Shown: positions 8,235-14,741 of the stretch, in pieces | How positions within the stretch are numbered: position 1 is the stretch's first letter | How the letters are laid out: every line of letters begins with the position of its first letter | NCBI GenBank assembly: GCA_904501895.1 | Contig: CAJGCX010000037.1 | Location: 1 to 14,741 of the forward strand | From: Clostridiaceae bacterium | Lineage (GTDB): Bacteria > Bacillota > Clostridia > Oscillospirales > Acutalibacteraceae | Direction: 5' to 3' | Length of the DNA stretch: 14,741 bases | The notes under the pieces: generated by a model | The model's database searches: none | The model's input: only the letters and a program-made list of their open reading frames with translations | What the model was told of the DNA's origin: nothing | Program-made: the position numbers and the translations under genes

Positions 8235-9322
8235 TTAAAAAAGTTATTTATGTATTGATAGTATTTACTTTAATATTTACGATTAATGTTCAAGCCTTTT
8301 CAACTGATTTTACTGAAGAATTAATGGATAATATTGATGATGATACAAAAGAATATTTAAGTGATTTGGGGATTGATGAAATTTCATTTGAAAAATTGTT
8401 TGAGTTATCTCCAACAAGAATATTTGAATTTTTATTTTCACTTATTCTTGAAAAATCAACATCATTAATCGATAAATTCATTTTAGTATTTGTTACTTTA
8501 ATAATATCAGCGCTGTCAAATTCATTTCTTAAGGAAAATTCAGAATTAAATAAAATTATCGATTACATATCAATATTAATCGTACTATCCTTTTTAATGG
8601 AGTCTGTCGGAAGAATTTTAACTGATGTAATTGTCAGCATTAAGGTCACAAACGTATTTATAAATGCGTATTTGCCGATTATGGCAGGTGTGCTTGTTGC
8701 ATCAAGAAATCCTGCATTGGCTGTGACATATAATTCTTACACAATCATATTATCAAATGTAATTTCTGTTTTTACCGACAAATTATTTCTCCCAATTATA
8801 AGTGTTCTATTTTCATTTAATATAATCTCTGCATTTTCATCTGATATGTTTCATTTAAAAATCAATAAAACGCTTAGAAAGCTTATAATTCTTGTTTTGT
8901 CATTATTTTCAACAGTTTTTACAGGTCTTTTAACAACACAAAGTCTTTTGGTATCCTCTTCAGACGGATTTGTTTTAAAAGGAATTAAATTTATATCAGG
9001 AGCATTTATTCCTGTTGTTGGTGGTACTGTCAGTGAGGCTGTATCGTCAGTTGTAAGCAGTTTTATAATTATGAAAAGCACGTTGGGTGTTTTTGTAATT
9101 ATAGTAATAATATTAATTAATCTTCCCGTAATAATTGAATTATTAGTTTGGTACTTTTTTCTGTCATTGTGTTCAATTGGCTCGTCATTGTTTAAAACAG
9201 AATCAGTTACAGAGGTTTTTGATAGTCTTGCATCAACTATTTCTCTTTTGAATATTGTTTTGTTCTTTTTGACGTTTGTATTAGTTGTTTCGACAGGAAT
9301 TGTAATTATGATGGGAAGGTAG
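8231..9322 (+). CDS. spoIIIAE: Stage III sporulation protein AE
   Basis: SpoIIIAE is the largest integral membrane protein of the SpoIIIA complex and is thought to form part of its membrane export platform. The 363-residue protein starts with a typical signal sequence (basic MIKK, hydrophobic core, possible cleavage after VQA near residue 22). A short acidic external segment follows (about 23-55, rich in Asp and Glu), then several membrane helices that fill the rest. Family-like features include NAYLPIMAGVLVAS and GAFIPVVGGTVSEA. The length is slightly below the roughly 400 of Bacillus but within the family range. The ATG overlaps the spoIIIAD stop by four bases, and the TAG stop is three bases before spoIIIAF. 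Confidence 0.95.
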   Translation: MIKKVIYVLIVFTLIFTINVQAFSTDFTEELMDNIDDDTKEYLSDLGIDEISFEKLFELSPTRIFEFLFSLILEKSTSLIDKFILVFVTLIISALSNSFLKENSELNKIIDYISILIVLSFLMESVGRILTDVIVSIKVTNVFINAYLPIMAGVLVASRNPALAVTYNSYTIILSNVISVFTDKLFLPIISVLFSFNIISAFSSDMFHLKINKTLRKLIILVLSLFSTVFTGLLTTQSLLVSSSDGFVLKGIKFISGAFIPVVGGTVSEAVSSVVSSFIIMKSTLGVFVIIVIILINLPVIIELLVWYFFLSLCSIGSSLFKTESVTEVFDSLASTISLLNIVLFFLTFVLVVSTGIVIMMGR

Positions 9323-9325
9323 GAA

Positions 9326-9760
9326 ATGGATAATTTTAAGCTTTGGATAATATCCTTTTGTGGTACAGGAATAATTTCATCATTATTCAAAATACTTGTA
9401 AGCAATTCAAATGTTAAAAAATCTGTAGACATATTTTTATCTATGTTTGTCTTTTTATATACTGTTATTCCAATTGGAAATCTGATGTATGATATAAAAT
9501 TTGATATTGAAATTTCAGAAAAAGCATCCTACGAAGATTTATATAAGAATGGATACGAGGCAATAGTTACAGAATCTATTGAGAAAATATGCTCGTCAAA
9601 TGACATTGAAATTGAAGATATATACATTGATTCATATTTAGATGAAAATCAATATTTAGTAATAAACAAAGTTGAGCTTGAGTTAAGTCATAATGAAAAT
9701 AATAATGAAATTAAAAGGGCGATAAAAGAAGAGTTGGGAATTGAGGTGGTAATTATTTGA
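9326..9760 (+). CDS. spoIIIAF: Stage III sporulation protein AF
   Basis: SpoIIIAF is a bitopic ring-forming subunit of the channel. The 144-residue product has two N-terminal hydrophobic segments (about 5-25 and 33-52) followed by a soluble domain of about 90 residues. That domain begins with YEDLYKNGYEAIVTESIEK and ends in a short Lys/Glu-rich stretch and a beta strand. This matches the family layout of two helices plus a small alpha/beta ring-building domain related to secretion-system ring proteins. The start follows the spoIIIAE stop by three bases, with a GGAAGGTAGG-type ribosome binding site spanning the end of spoIIIAE. The end forms a TTGA overlap with spoIIIAG. Confidence 0.92.
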   Translation: MDNFKLWIISFCGTGIISSLFKILVSNSNVKKSVDIFLSMFVFLYTVIPIGNLMYDIKFDIEISEKASYEDLYKNGYEAIVTESIEKICSSNDIEIEDIYIDSYLDENQYLVINKVELELSHNENNNEIKRAIKEELGIEVVII

Positions 9761-10311
9761 ACGTTTTTGATAAATTTAAACAATTAACCCATAAAATAAA
9801 GGCTGATAAAAAATCACTAATTATTTTTGCTTGTGGAATGTTAATTATTGTTTTTATTATGATTTCTGAAATAGATTTTGAAAAGGAAAAAGAAATTGTT
9901 GATAATGAATTATCCGATTCAGAATACTGCAGTTATCTTGAAAGTAAAATCAAGAAATTCGTTCAGAATATTGACGGCGCAGGTAAAACAGAAGTGATAA
10001 TAACACTTGCAGAAACTACAGAATATATTTATGCAACAGACGATAAGGATACAAGAAAAAACAGTAGCAATAACAATGATTATACCCTTCAAAAGGATTA
10101 CGTAATAATTGATAATAATAACAATGATGAAGGATTGCTTATTAAAACAATTGAGCCAAAGGTCAGGGGAGTTGCAATCTCCTGTGAAGGTGCAGATAAT
10201 ATTAAGGTTCAAGAGCAAATTTATTCCACTGTAGAAGCCTTATTGGATTTAAATACATCTGATATTTCTATATCAAAATTATCATTATCGGAGGAAAAAT
10301 ATGAAAAGTAA
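9757..10311 (+). CDS. spoIIIAG: Stage III sporulation protein AG
   Basis: SpoIIIAG forms the large ring of the SpoIIIA channel, resembling the ring domains of type III secretion and flagellar basal bodies. The 184-residue product has a cytoplasmic N terminus, one membrane helix (about 22-40) and an external domain. That domain carries the family pattern NIDGAGKTEVIITLAE, then a low-complexity Asn-rich insert (NSSNNNDY, DNNNNDE), then PKVRGVAISCEGAD. The start is an unusual TTG at 9757, within a TTGA overlap with spoIIIAF. It is supported by GAGGTGG at 9743-9749 with seven bases spacing. The 3' end overlaps spoIIIAH by 11 bases. The Asn-rich insert is probably the flexible loop region that varies among homologs. 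Confidence 0.94.
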   Translation: MNVFDKFKQLTHKIKADKKSLIIFACGMLIIVFIMISEIDFEKEKEIVDNELSDSEYCSYLESKIKKFVQNIDGAGKTEVIITLAETTEYIYATDDKDTRKNSSNNNDYTLQKDYVIIDNNNNDEGLLIKTIEPKVRGVAISCEGADNIKVQEQIYSTVEALLDLNTSDISISKLSLSEEKYEK

Positions 10312-10834
10312 AATTATCGGTAAAAAGCAACTGTTAAGCTTTTCTTTAGTAGTTGCATTAGGCTTATCTGTTTATGTGAATTGGTATTATACAAATAACT
10401 TTAATGATGCAACGACCCCGGAATCAACAGAATATCACAATCTTGGTGATGCGCAGCTTGTGAATTCGAACTCCGTTACAAATATATCGGATTATTTTAC
10501 ACAAGCAAAAATAAACAGAGAAAAGTCACATGATGAAGCCATTGATAATCTTGAAGATATAATTTCAAACAATGAAAATGATAAGGAAACAGTTACGTTA
10601 GCAAAAAATGAATTAATGAAAATATCTGAAATGATTAAGCTTGAGGTTGATATTGAAAACATCATCAAAGCACAATTAAGTGAGGATTGTCTCGTTACAT
10701 ATAATGATAATAGTATTGAGGTTATAATGCCAAAGGGTACTGTTAATGAAAGCAACATAGTGAAAATTAAGGATATTGTGTTATCCAAATCGGATGTGTC
10801 AGCCGAAAAAATAGTTGTAATTGAATTAAAATGA
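10301..10834 (+). CDS. spoIIIAH: Stage III sporulation protein AH
   Basis: SpoIIIAH spans the mother-cell membrane once and binds forespore SpoIIQ to close the intercellular channel. Its external domain has a YscJ/FliF-type ring-building fold. The 177-residue protein has a membrane helix at about 10-28 (LLSFSLVVALGLSVYVNWYY), a linker, and then SDYFTQAKINREKSHDEAID. A helical region and a small C-terminal alpha/beta domain follow, ending in IVVIEL. The ATG at 10301 has a good GGAGG site six bases upstream inside spoIIIAG and overlaps that gene by 11 bases. It is the last gene of the spoIIIA operon. No convincing strong terminator follows immediately; only an AT-rich dyad overlaps its stop codon. 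Confidence 0.94.
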   Translation: MKSKIIGKKQLLSFSLVVALGLSVYVNWYYTNNFNDATTPESTEYHNLGDAQLVNSNSVTNISDYFTQAKINREKSHDEAIDNLEDIISNNENDKETVTLAKNELMKISEMIKLEVDIENIIKAQLSEDCLVTYNDNSIEVIMPKGTVNESNIVKIKDIVLSKSDVSAEKIVVIELK

Positions 10835-10860
10835 ATGTATATACAATAAAAATATACATT
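10834..10860. repeat. AT-rich inverted repeat after spoIIIAH
   Basis: AATGTATAT (10834-10842) and ATATACATT (10852-10860) form a perfect 9-bp dyad with a 9-base centre, starting at the last base of the spoIIIAH stop codon. No T tract follows, so it is a poor intrinsic terminator. A related shorter dyad (AATGTA-TAA-TACATT, 10906-10920) lies on the other side of the nusB promoter, so a DNA-binding site is possible. Confidence 0.5.
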
Positions 10861-10865
10861 ATCTA

Positions 10866-10894
10866 TTGAATTTTATACAGACAAGTGGTACAAT
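10866..10894 (+). promoter_or_regulatory. Sigma-A-type promoter for the nusB operon
   Basis: TTGAAT (10866-10871) and TACAAT (10889-10894) are separated by 17 bases, and the TG two bases before the -10 box gives an extended -10 (TGGTACAAT). Predicted transcription would start near 10901 and produce a leader of about 90 bases before the nusB ATG. The leader contains a terminator-like hairpin. No experimental support is available. Confidence 0.7.
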
Positions 10895-10941
10895 ATTAGC
10901 AAATAAATGTATAATACATTCGTACCGCAGAAAAATGAAGA

Positions 10942-10980
10942 ACACTCCCTGTCTTTTTCTGGCGGGGAGTGTAATTTTTT
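10942..10980 (+). terminator. Terminator-like hairpin in the nusB leader (candidate attenuator)
   Basis: ACACTCCCTGTC (10942-10953) can pair with GGCGGGGAGTGT (10961-10972) over 12 positions, two of them G-U, around a 7-base loop. The stem is followed by AATTTTTT (10973-10980). This is a textbook intrinsic terminator. It ends immediately before the nusB ribosome binding site GGAGG (10981-10985), and no promoter fits downstream of it. Every nusB transcript, whether from the local promoter or by readthrough from spoIIIA, must therefore pass it, as in an attenuator. The controlling signal is not visible. Confidence 0.8.
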
Positions 10981-10990
10981 GGAGGATATT

Positions 10991-11395
10991 ATGACCCGTA
11001 AAGAAGAAAGAGAGCTTGCATTTACTCTTGTTTTTGAGAAAATCTTTAATGATGATTTGACAATTGAAGAAATTGCAAACAATGCAGTTGAAGCAAGACT
11101 TATTGAAGAAAACACATTTGCTTTTTCATTGGCTCAGTTGACTTATGAACACATTGAGGAGATTGATAATATTATCAATGAAAATTCAGTTGGTTGGAAG
11201 GTAGAGCGTTTACCAAAGGTTTCTCTTGCACTTATGCGACTTGCTATTTGTGAAATCCTTTATGTACCTTCAATTCCAAGTGGTGTTTCTATCAATGAAG
11301 CAGTTGAGCTTGCAAAGAAGTTTGCATCACAGGAGGACGCTTCATTTATTAACGGAATTCTCGGTAAATATGTGAGAGAGAATGTGACAGAATGA
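10991..11395 (+). CDS. nusB: Transcription antitermination factor NusB
   Basis: NusB binds boxA RNA together with NusE (ribosomal protein S10) and promotes processive transcription of rRNA operons. The 134-residue all-helical protein has the family start MTRKEERELAFTLVFEKIF and the conserved late block LPKVSLALMRLAICEILYVPSIPSGVSINEAVELAKKF. It ends in FINGILGKYVRE. The ATG at 10991 is supported by GGAGG at 10981-10985. An in-frame ATG at 10907 would add 28 residues unlike the family, has no ribosome binding site and would translate through the leader hairpin. The gene overlaps the next one by four bases (ATGA at 11392). A terminator in the leader of an antitermination factor suggests feedback control, which is inference. 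Confidence 0.96.
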   Translation: MTRKEERELAFTLVFEKIFNDDLTIEEIANNAVEARLIEENTFAFSLAQLTYEHIEEIDNIINENSVGWKVERLPKVSLALMRLAICEILYVPSIPSGVSINEAVELAKKFASQEDASFINGILGKYVRENVTE

Positions 11396-12330
11396 GTTAC
11401 TTTCTTGGAATAGATACAAGTAATTATACAACATCTGTTGCCATATATGATGATGCTACTAATACTGTAATCAGTAAGAAGAAGTTGTTGCCTGTAAAAG
11501 AGGGTGAAAAGGGCATTCGTCAGAGTGACGCTGTGTTTCACCATACAGTTCAATTACCTGAATTAATTAAAGAATTATTTTCTGATAATGATTATAAAAT
11601 TGACGGTGTTGGTGTTTCTGTAAAGCCATGCAATGAAGAGGGCTCATATATGCCTTGCTTCCTTGCAGGAATGTCTGTTGCTGTTTCTTTATCATCTGCC
11701 TTGAATGTGCCGTTATATGAGTTTTCACATCAGGATGGTCATATTGCAGCAGCGCTTTATTCTGCAGATGCTCTTGATTTCATTAATAATAAATTTATAG
11801 CATTTCATATTTCAGGGGGTACTTCACAAGCGTTGCTGGTTGAGCCTTATGGGAATTACTTTAAGACAATTAAGGTTGCTGATTCACTTGATTTAAAGGC
11901 AGGACAAGCTGTTGACAGAGTTGGTATTTCATTAGGTCTTAAATTTCCTTGTGGTCCTGAGCTTGAAAAACTCGCATTGAATAGTGAAAATAATCTTGAA
12001 TATATTAAGGTTTTCAGACGTGATGGAATGTTCAGTCTTTCAGGTGTTGAAAATAAGTGTAGTCAGATGTTGAGCAAAGGATGCAAAAAGGAAGATATTG
12101 CACTATATTGCTTAAGCTATATTTACTCTGCCATTGACGATACTGTTTCGGAGCTTTTAGAGAAATACGGTAATTTACCTGTTGTATTTTCAGGTGGAGT
12201 TATGTCTAATCAGATTATCAGAAATAAATTACAAGAAAAATACACTTCGTTTTTTGCTGAACCACAGTTTTCTGCTGATAATGCGTGTGGTATTGCAGTT
12301 TTAACTTCAATTTGTAATAAAGGAAAATAA
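11392..12330 (+). CDS. Divergent TsaD/Kae1-like protein (peptidase M22 family paralog)
   Basis: This 312-residue protein has the ASKHA-type ATPase fold of the TsaD/Kae1/OSGEP family, whose canonical members make the tRNA modification t6A. The presumed metal ligands are kept: H113 and H117 in HQDGH and D296 in SADN. Glycine-rich phosphate loops are present as SGGTS (141-145) and GGVMSN (268-273). Other family motifs differ: DTSNYTTS at the N terminus where TsaD has ETSCDET, SGGTS for SGGHT, and LKAGQAVDRVG for DDAAGEAFDK. It is also slightly shorter. It is therefore probably a paralog, with true TsaD encoded elsewhere; its own function is unknown. It is embedded in the nusB-xseA operon with an ATGA overlap with nusB and five bases before xseA, at the place folD occupies in Bacillus. 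The family call is strong, a t6A role weak. Confidence 0.85.
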   Translation: MSYFLGIDTSNYTTSVAIYDDATNTVISKKKLLPVKEGEKGIRQSDAVFHHTVQLPELIKELFSDNDYKIDGVGVSVKPCNEEGSYMPCFLAGMSVAVSLSSALNVPLYEFSHQDGHIAAALYSADALDFINNKFIAFHISGGTSQALLVEPYGNYFKTIKVADSLDLKAGQAVDRVGISLGLKFPCGPELEKLALNSENNLEYIKVFRRDGMFSLSGVENKCSQMLSKGCKKEDIALYCLSYIYSAIDDTVSELLEKYGNLPVVFSGGVMSNQIIRNKLQEKYTSFFAEPQFSADNACGIAVLTSICNKGK

Positions 12331-12335
12331 TTTTA

Positions 12336-13538
12336 ATGAATTCTCCAGTTATTTTAAGTGTTACACAATTGAATAATTATGTTAAATCAATTATTGAGCA
12401 GGATGAAAATCTTTACAACGTTTTTGTAATTGGAGAAATTTCAAATTTCGTTGACCATTACAGAAGTGGTCATCTTTATATGAGCATTAAGGATAATCAG
12501 TCTGTAATCAGTGCTGTAATGTTTGCCGGTAATGCTTCAAGGCTTAAATTCAAGCCTGAAAACGGTATGTCAGTCATTATCCGTGGCCGAGTTTCTCTTT
12601 ACGAGCGTGACGGTAAATATCAGCTTTATATTGACGATATGCAGCCTGACGGAGTGGGCACACTCGCTCTTGCTTTTGAACAGTTGAAGGAAAAACTGTC
12701 GAAATTAGGCCTCTTTGACAATGAACATAAAAAGCCTATTCCTCGATTTCCTTCAAAAATCGGTGTTATATCTTCACCAACGGGTGCTGCTGTTCAGGAT
12801 ATTTTGAATGTCCTTGAAAGACGTTATCCTGTGGCTGAAATTGTTTTTGCAGGAGTTCAGGTGCAGGGTGAAGCTGCTGCATTAACCGTATGCAATGCCT
12901 TAAGGAAAATGAATGAAACCGATGTTGATGTGATTATCATTGCCCGTGGTGGTGGCTCTGCAGAGGATTTATGGCCTTTTAATGATGAAAAGCTTGCTTT
13001 TGAAATTTATAATTCGCGTATCCCTGTAATTTCAGGTGTGGGTCACGAAACTGATTTTACAATTTGTGATTTTGTAGCAGATTTAAGAGCACCGACTCCT
13101 TCTGCTGCAGCTGAACTTGCAACTCCTGATATTAAGGAGCAAAGATATTACGTTTCATCATTAAAATATTCTATTGAGAATTCATTTAATTCATATATAA
13201 ATGACTTGACAAAGGATTTAAACAGACTTACTGAGTCTCAGGTTTTGAAAAATCCCGAAAAGATTATTGAAAACTGTGAAATGTATCTTGATTCGTTAAA
13301 TGAAAAAATTAATCTTAATTTTACAGATATTTTAAATAATTACAGTAATTCATTTGCTATATTATGCTCAAAGCTTAATACATTGAGTCCCTTGAATGTG
13401 CTTTCAAGAGGTTATTCAATTGTAAAGAAAAATAATGATGTATTGACTGATGTAAATCAGATGAATATTGGTGACGTTGTTTCAATTCAATTAAAAAACG
13501 GAATTGCAAATGCACAGATTATTGAGGTGTCAGAATGA
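12336..13538 (+). CDS. xseA: Exodeoxyribonuclease VII large subunit
   Basis: XseA is the catalytic subunit of exonuclease VII, which degrades single-stranded DNA from both ends to short oligonucleotides and works with several XseB copies. The 400-residue protein begins with an OB-fold DNA-binding domain (about 1-100, with ISNFVDHYRSGHLYMSIKD). The catalytic domain follows, with RGGGSAEDLWPFND from R204 and GVGHETDFTICDFVADLRAP from G234 (H237 and D240 are the conserved pair). A helical C-terminal region of about 120 residues scaffolds the small subunits. AGGAAAA at 12321-12327 is a weak, somewhat distant ribosome binding site for the ATG at 12336. It overlaps xseB by four bases. Confidence 0.98.
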   Translation: MNSPVILSVTQLNNYVKSIIEQDENLYNVFVIGEISNFVDHYRSGHLYMSIKDNQSVISAVMFAGNASRLKFKPENGMSVIIRGRVSLYERDGKYQLYIDDMQPDGVGTLALAFEQLKEKLSKLGLFDNEHKKPIPRFPSKIGVISSPTGAAVQDILNVLERRYPVAEIVFAGVQVQGEAAALTVCNALRKMNETDVDVIIIARGGGSAEDLWPFNDEKLAFEIYNSRIPVISGVGHETDFTICDFVADLRAPTPSAAAELATPDIKEQRYYVSSLKYSIENSFNSYINDLTKDLNRLTESQVLKNPEKIIENCEMYLDSLNEKINLNFTDILNNYSNSFAILCSKLNTLSPLNVLSRGYSIVKKNNDVLTDVNQMNIGDVVSIQLKNGIANAQIIEVSE

Positions 13539-13729
13539 ATTTAACATATGAACAAGCAACAAAAAGACTTGAAGAAATAGTTTCAAAGCTTGAAGAGGGT
13601 AGCTTATCTCTTGAAGAATCCTTGTCTTTATACGAAGAGGGTATTAAGCTTTCTGAATTTTGTATGAAGAAATTAGAAAGTGCAAAACAAAAAATTATTG
13701 ATATAAATGAGGTCAAGAATAATGACTGA
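13535..13729 (+). CDS. xseB: Exodeoxyribonuclease VII small subunit
   Basis: XseB is the small helical subunit that binds the extended C-terminal helices of XseA. The 64-residue product has the family sequence YEQATKRLEEIVSKLEEG, then SLSLEESLSLYEEGIKL, then a second helix ending EFCMKKLESAKQKI, forming a helical hairpin of the usual size. It overlaps xseA by four bases (ATGA at 13535-13538), ensuring coupled synthesis of both subunits. Its 3' end overlaps ispA by eight bases. Confidence 0.97.
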   Translation: MNLTYEQATKRLEEIVSKLEEGSLSLEESLSLYEEGIKLSEFCMKKLESAKQKIIDINEVKNND

Positions 13730-14603
13730 TATTAAAGCTTACGTTAATCATCAAGCAGAATTAGTATCAGAAAGATTGAGTATCCTTCTTTCTGAAAATA
13801 TGTTATCAACTGTCCTTGATGCTATGAAATACAGTGTTTCAAACGGTGGTAAGAGAATAAGACCTATTCTTGCAATGGAATTTGCAAGGGCGTGTAACGG
13901 TGATGTTGCTTCAGCGTTAGATTTCGGCTGTGCAGTTGAAATGATTCACACATATTCACTTATCCACGATGATTTACCTTGTATGGATAATGATGATATG
14001 AGAAGAGGTAAGCCTTCTTGTCATATTGCCTTCGGTGAGGATAACGCCTTACTTGCAGGTGATGCATTACTTACAGAGGCGTTTACAGTGCTTTCATCTG
14101 TTAAGAATATTCCTGCAGAAAACATTGTAAAAGCTGTTTCTTATCTTTCATCCTTTGCAGGGATTAATGGTATGGTTGGTGGACAAGTCCTCGACTTACA
14201 ATTCGAGGAAACAAATCCTACTGTTGAGGAAATTCTTCAGATGTATTCTTTGAAAACATGTGGACTGATTAAAGCATCTTGTGTTTTAGGGTGCCTTGCA
14301 GGTGAAGAATGTAATGAAGATAAAATCAGGGCCTCAATAGATTTCGCTGAAAATCTTGGTATCGCTTTCCAGATTCAGGATGATATTCTTGATATTACAA
14401 GTGACGAAGCAACACTTGGTAAGCCTGTTGGTAGCGATGAAAAAAATGATAAATCAACTATTGTTAAGCACTTTGGTCTACAAAAATCAAAGGAGCTTGT
14501 AAAGGAATATACAGACAAAGCCATTGAGGCTTTAAGCGTATTCAATACTGATACAGATATAATAAAGCAACTTGCATTTATGCTTGTTGACAGAAAAAAT
14601 TGA
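13722..14603 (+). CDS. ispA: Polyprenyl synthetase, probable farnesyl diphosphate synthase
   Basis: This enzyme condenses isopentenyl diphosphate with dimethylallyl or geranyl diphosphate to form a short-chain isoprenyl diphosphate, the precursor of undecaprenyl carrier lipid and quinones. The 293-residue protein has the first aspartate-rich motif DDLPCMD at 83-89 followed by NDDMRRGKPS, and the second motif DDILD at 220-224. It also has GGKRIRP upstream and GGQVLDL between them. The four-residue gap between the DD pair and the later D in the first motif is typical of bacterial FPP/GPP synthases. I chose the ATG at 13722 with GAGG (13709-13712) nine bases upstream. An in-frame ATG at 13707 overlaps that site. 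Operon linkage to dxs, the first enzyme of the MEP pathway, fits isoprenoid synthesis. Exact chain length is inferred. Confidence 0.95.
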   Translation: MTDIKAYVNHQAELVSERLSILLSENMLSTVLDAMKYSVSNGGKRIRPILAMEFARACNGDVASALDFGCAVEMIHTYSLIHDDLPCMDNDDMRRGKPSCHIAFGEDNALLAGDALLTEAFTVLSSVKNIPAENIVKAVSYLSSFAGINGMVGGQVLDLQFEETNPTVEEILQMYSLKTCGLIKASCVLGCLAGEECNEDKIRASIDFAENLGIAFQIQDDILDITSDEATLGKPVGSDEKNDKSTIVKHFGLQKSKELVKEYTDKAIEALSVFNTDTDIIKQLAFMLVDRKN

Positions 14604-14619
14604 TTGGAGTCTTTCTTTA

Positions 14620-14741
14620 ATGAGCTATAAATTTTTAGATAAAATAAACGCTCCCTGTGATTTAAAGAAACTTAATAATAATGAATTAATCGAGCTTTCC
14701 GCTGAAATCAGAGATTATATGATTAAAACTGTTTCCCAAAA
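14620..14741 (+). CDS. dxs: 1-deoxy-D-xylulose-5-phosphate synthase, N-terminal fragment (continues beyond the window)
   Basis: Dxs makes 1-deoxy-D-xylulose 5-phosphate from pyruvate and glyceraldehyde 3-phosphate with thiamine diphosphate, the first step of the MEP isoprenoid pathway. Only the first 40 codons are visible. They read YKFLDKINAPCDLKKLNNNE followed by LIELSAEIRDYMIKTVSQ, the typical Dxs N terminus (LLDKINSPEDLK...LAEEIR...). The ATG at 14620 is preceded by GGAG at 14606-14609. It lies 16 bases after ispA, matching the common xseA-xseB-ispA-dxs order of Firmicutes. The thiamine-binding motifs lie outside the window, so the call rests on the N terminus and synteny. Confidence 0.9.
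   Translation, partial: MSYKFLDKINAPCDLKKLNNNELIELSAEIRDYMIKTVSQ

Noticed and set aside
10065..10130. AAT/AAC-rich tract in spoIIIAG considered as a repeat element or CRISPR-like unit
   Set aside because: It is a low-complexity Asn-rich loop within the coding frame, with no regular repeat-spacer structure.
10950..10960. boxA-like TGTCTTTTTCT in the hairpin loop as a NusB binding site
   Set aside because: It shares only the TCTTT core with boxA and lacks the flanking bases. In an AT-rich genome this is too weak to claim.
10922..10980. T-box riboswitch in the nusB leader, suggested by GTACCGC before a terminator
   Set aside because: Only the second half of the T-box sequence matches. The leader is far too short for a specifier stem, and nusB is not an amino-acid-related gene.
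10907..10990. 28-residue N-terminal extension of NusB from the ATG at 10907
   Set aside because: There is no ribosome binding site, the sequence does not resemble NusB, and it crosses the terminator hairpin. The ATG at 10991 has an ideal GGAGG.

Overview
This window comes from an AT-rich, endospore-forming Firmicute, most likely a member of the Clostridia. The evidence is a complete eight-gene spoIIIA sporulation operon, strong GAGG/GGAGG ribosome binding sites and Firmicute-type gene order. A family-level guess of Oscillospiraceae/Ruminococcaceae is inference only. All genes look intact except the two cut by the window edges: uvrB has lost its 5' part and dxs its 3' part.

Left part (1-3300): the end of uvrB abuts a full uvrA, and together they encode nucleotide-excision-repair damage recognition. 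A perfect 12-bp hairpin with a T tract ends this operon and sits between uvrA and a convergent gene. Middle (3302-6085, minus strand): a 927-residue YfhO-family polytopic membrane protein, which stands alone. A 115-bp divergent promoter region (6086-6200) holds a good sigma-A promoter for yfhO and sigma-E-like elements facing spoIIIA.

spoIIIAA to spoIIIAH (6201-10834) encode the mother-cell half of the SpoIIIA-SpoIIQ channel: an ATPase (AA), a small membrane protein (AB), polytopic export-apparatus-like proteins (AC, AD, AE) and secretion-ring-like proteins (AF, AG, AH). The genes are tightly packed and several overlap by 4 bp. spoIIIAA overlaps spoIIIAB by an unusual 116 bp.

Right part (10866-14741): nusB, a divergent TsaD/Kae1-like paralog, xseA, xseB, ispA and the start of dxs form one housekeeping operon. 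Compared with Bacillus subtilis (spoIIIAH-accB-accC-yqhY-nusB-folD-xseA-xseB-ispA-dxs), accBC and yqhY are missing and the TsaD-like gene occupies the folD position. A sigma-A-like promoter precedes nusB, but a strong intrinsic-terminator hairpin lies between it and the nusB ribosome binding site, which suggests attenuation.

I see no CRISPR array, insertion sequence, prophage, toxin-antitoxin, defence system, tRNA or rRNA. The region is a conserved core cluster. The points most worth a second look are the nusB leader, the long spoIIIAA/AB overlap and the TsaD-like paralog. I do not see strong evidence of a wholly new system.
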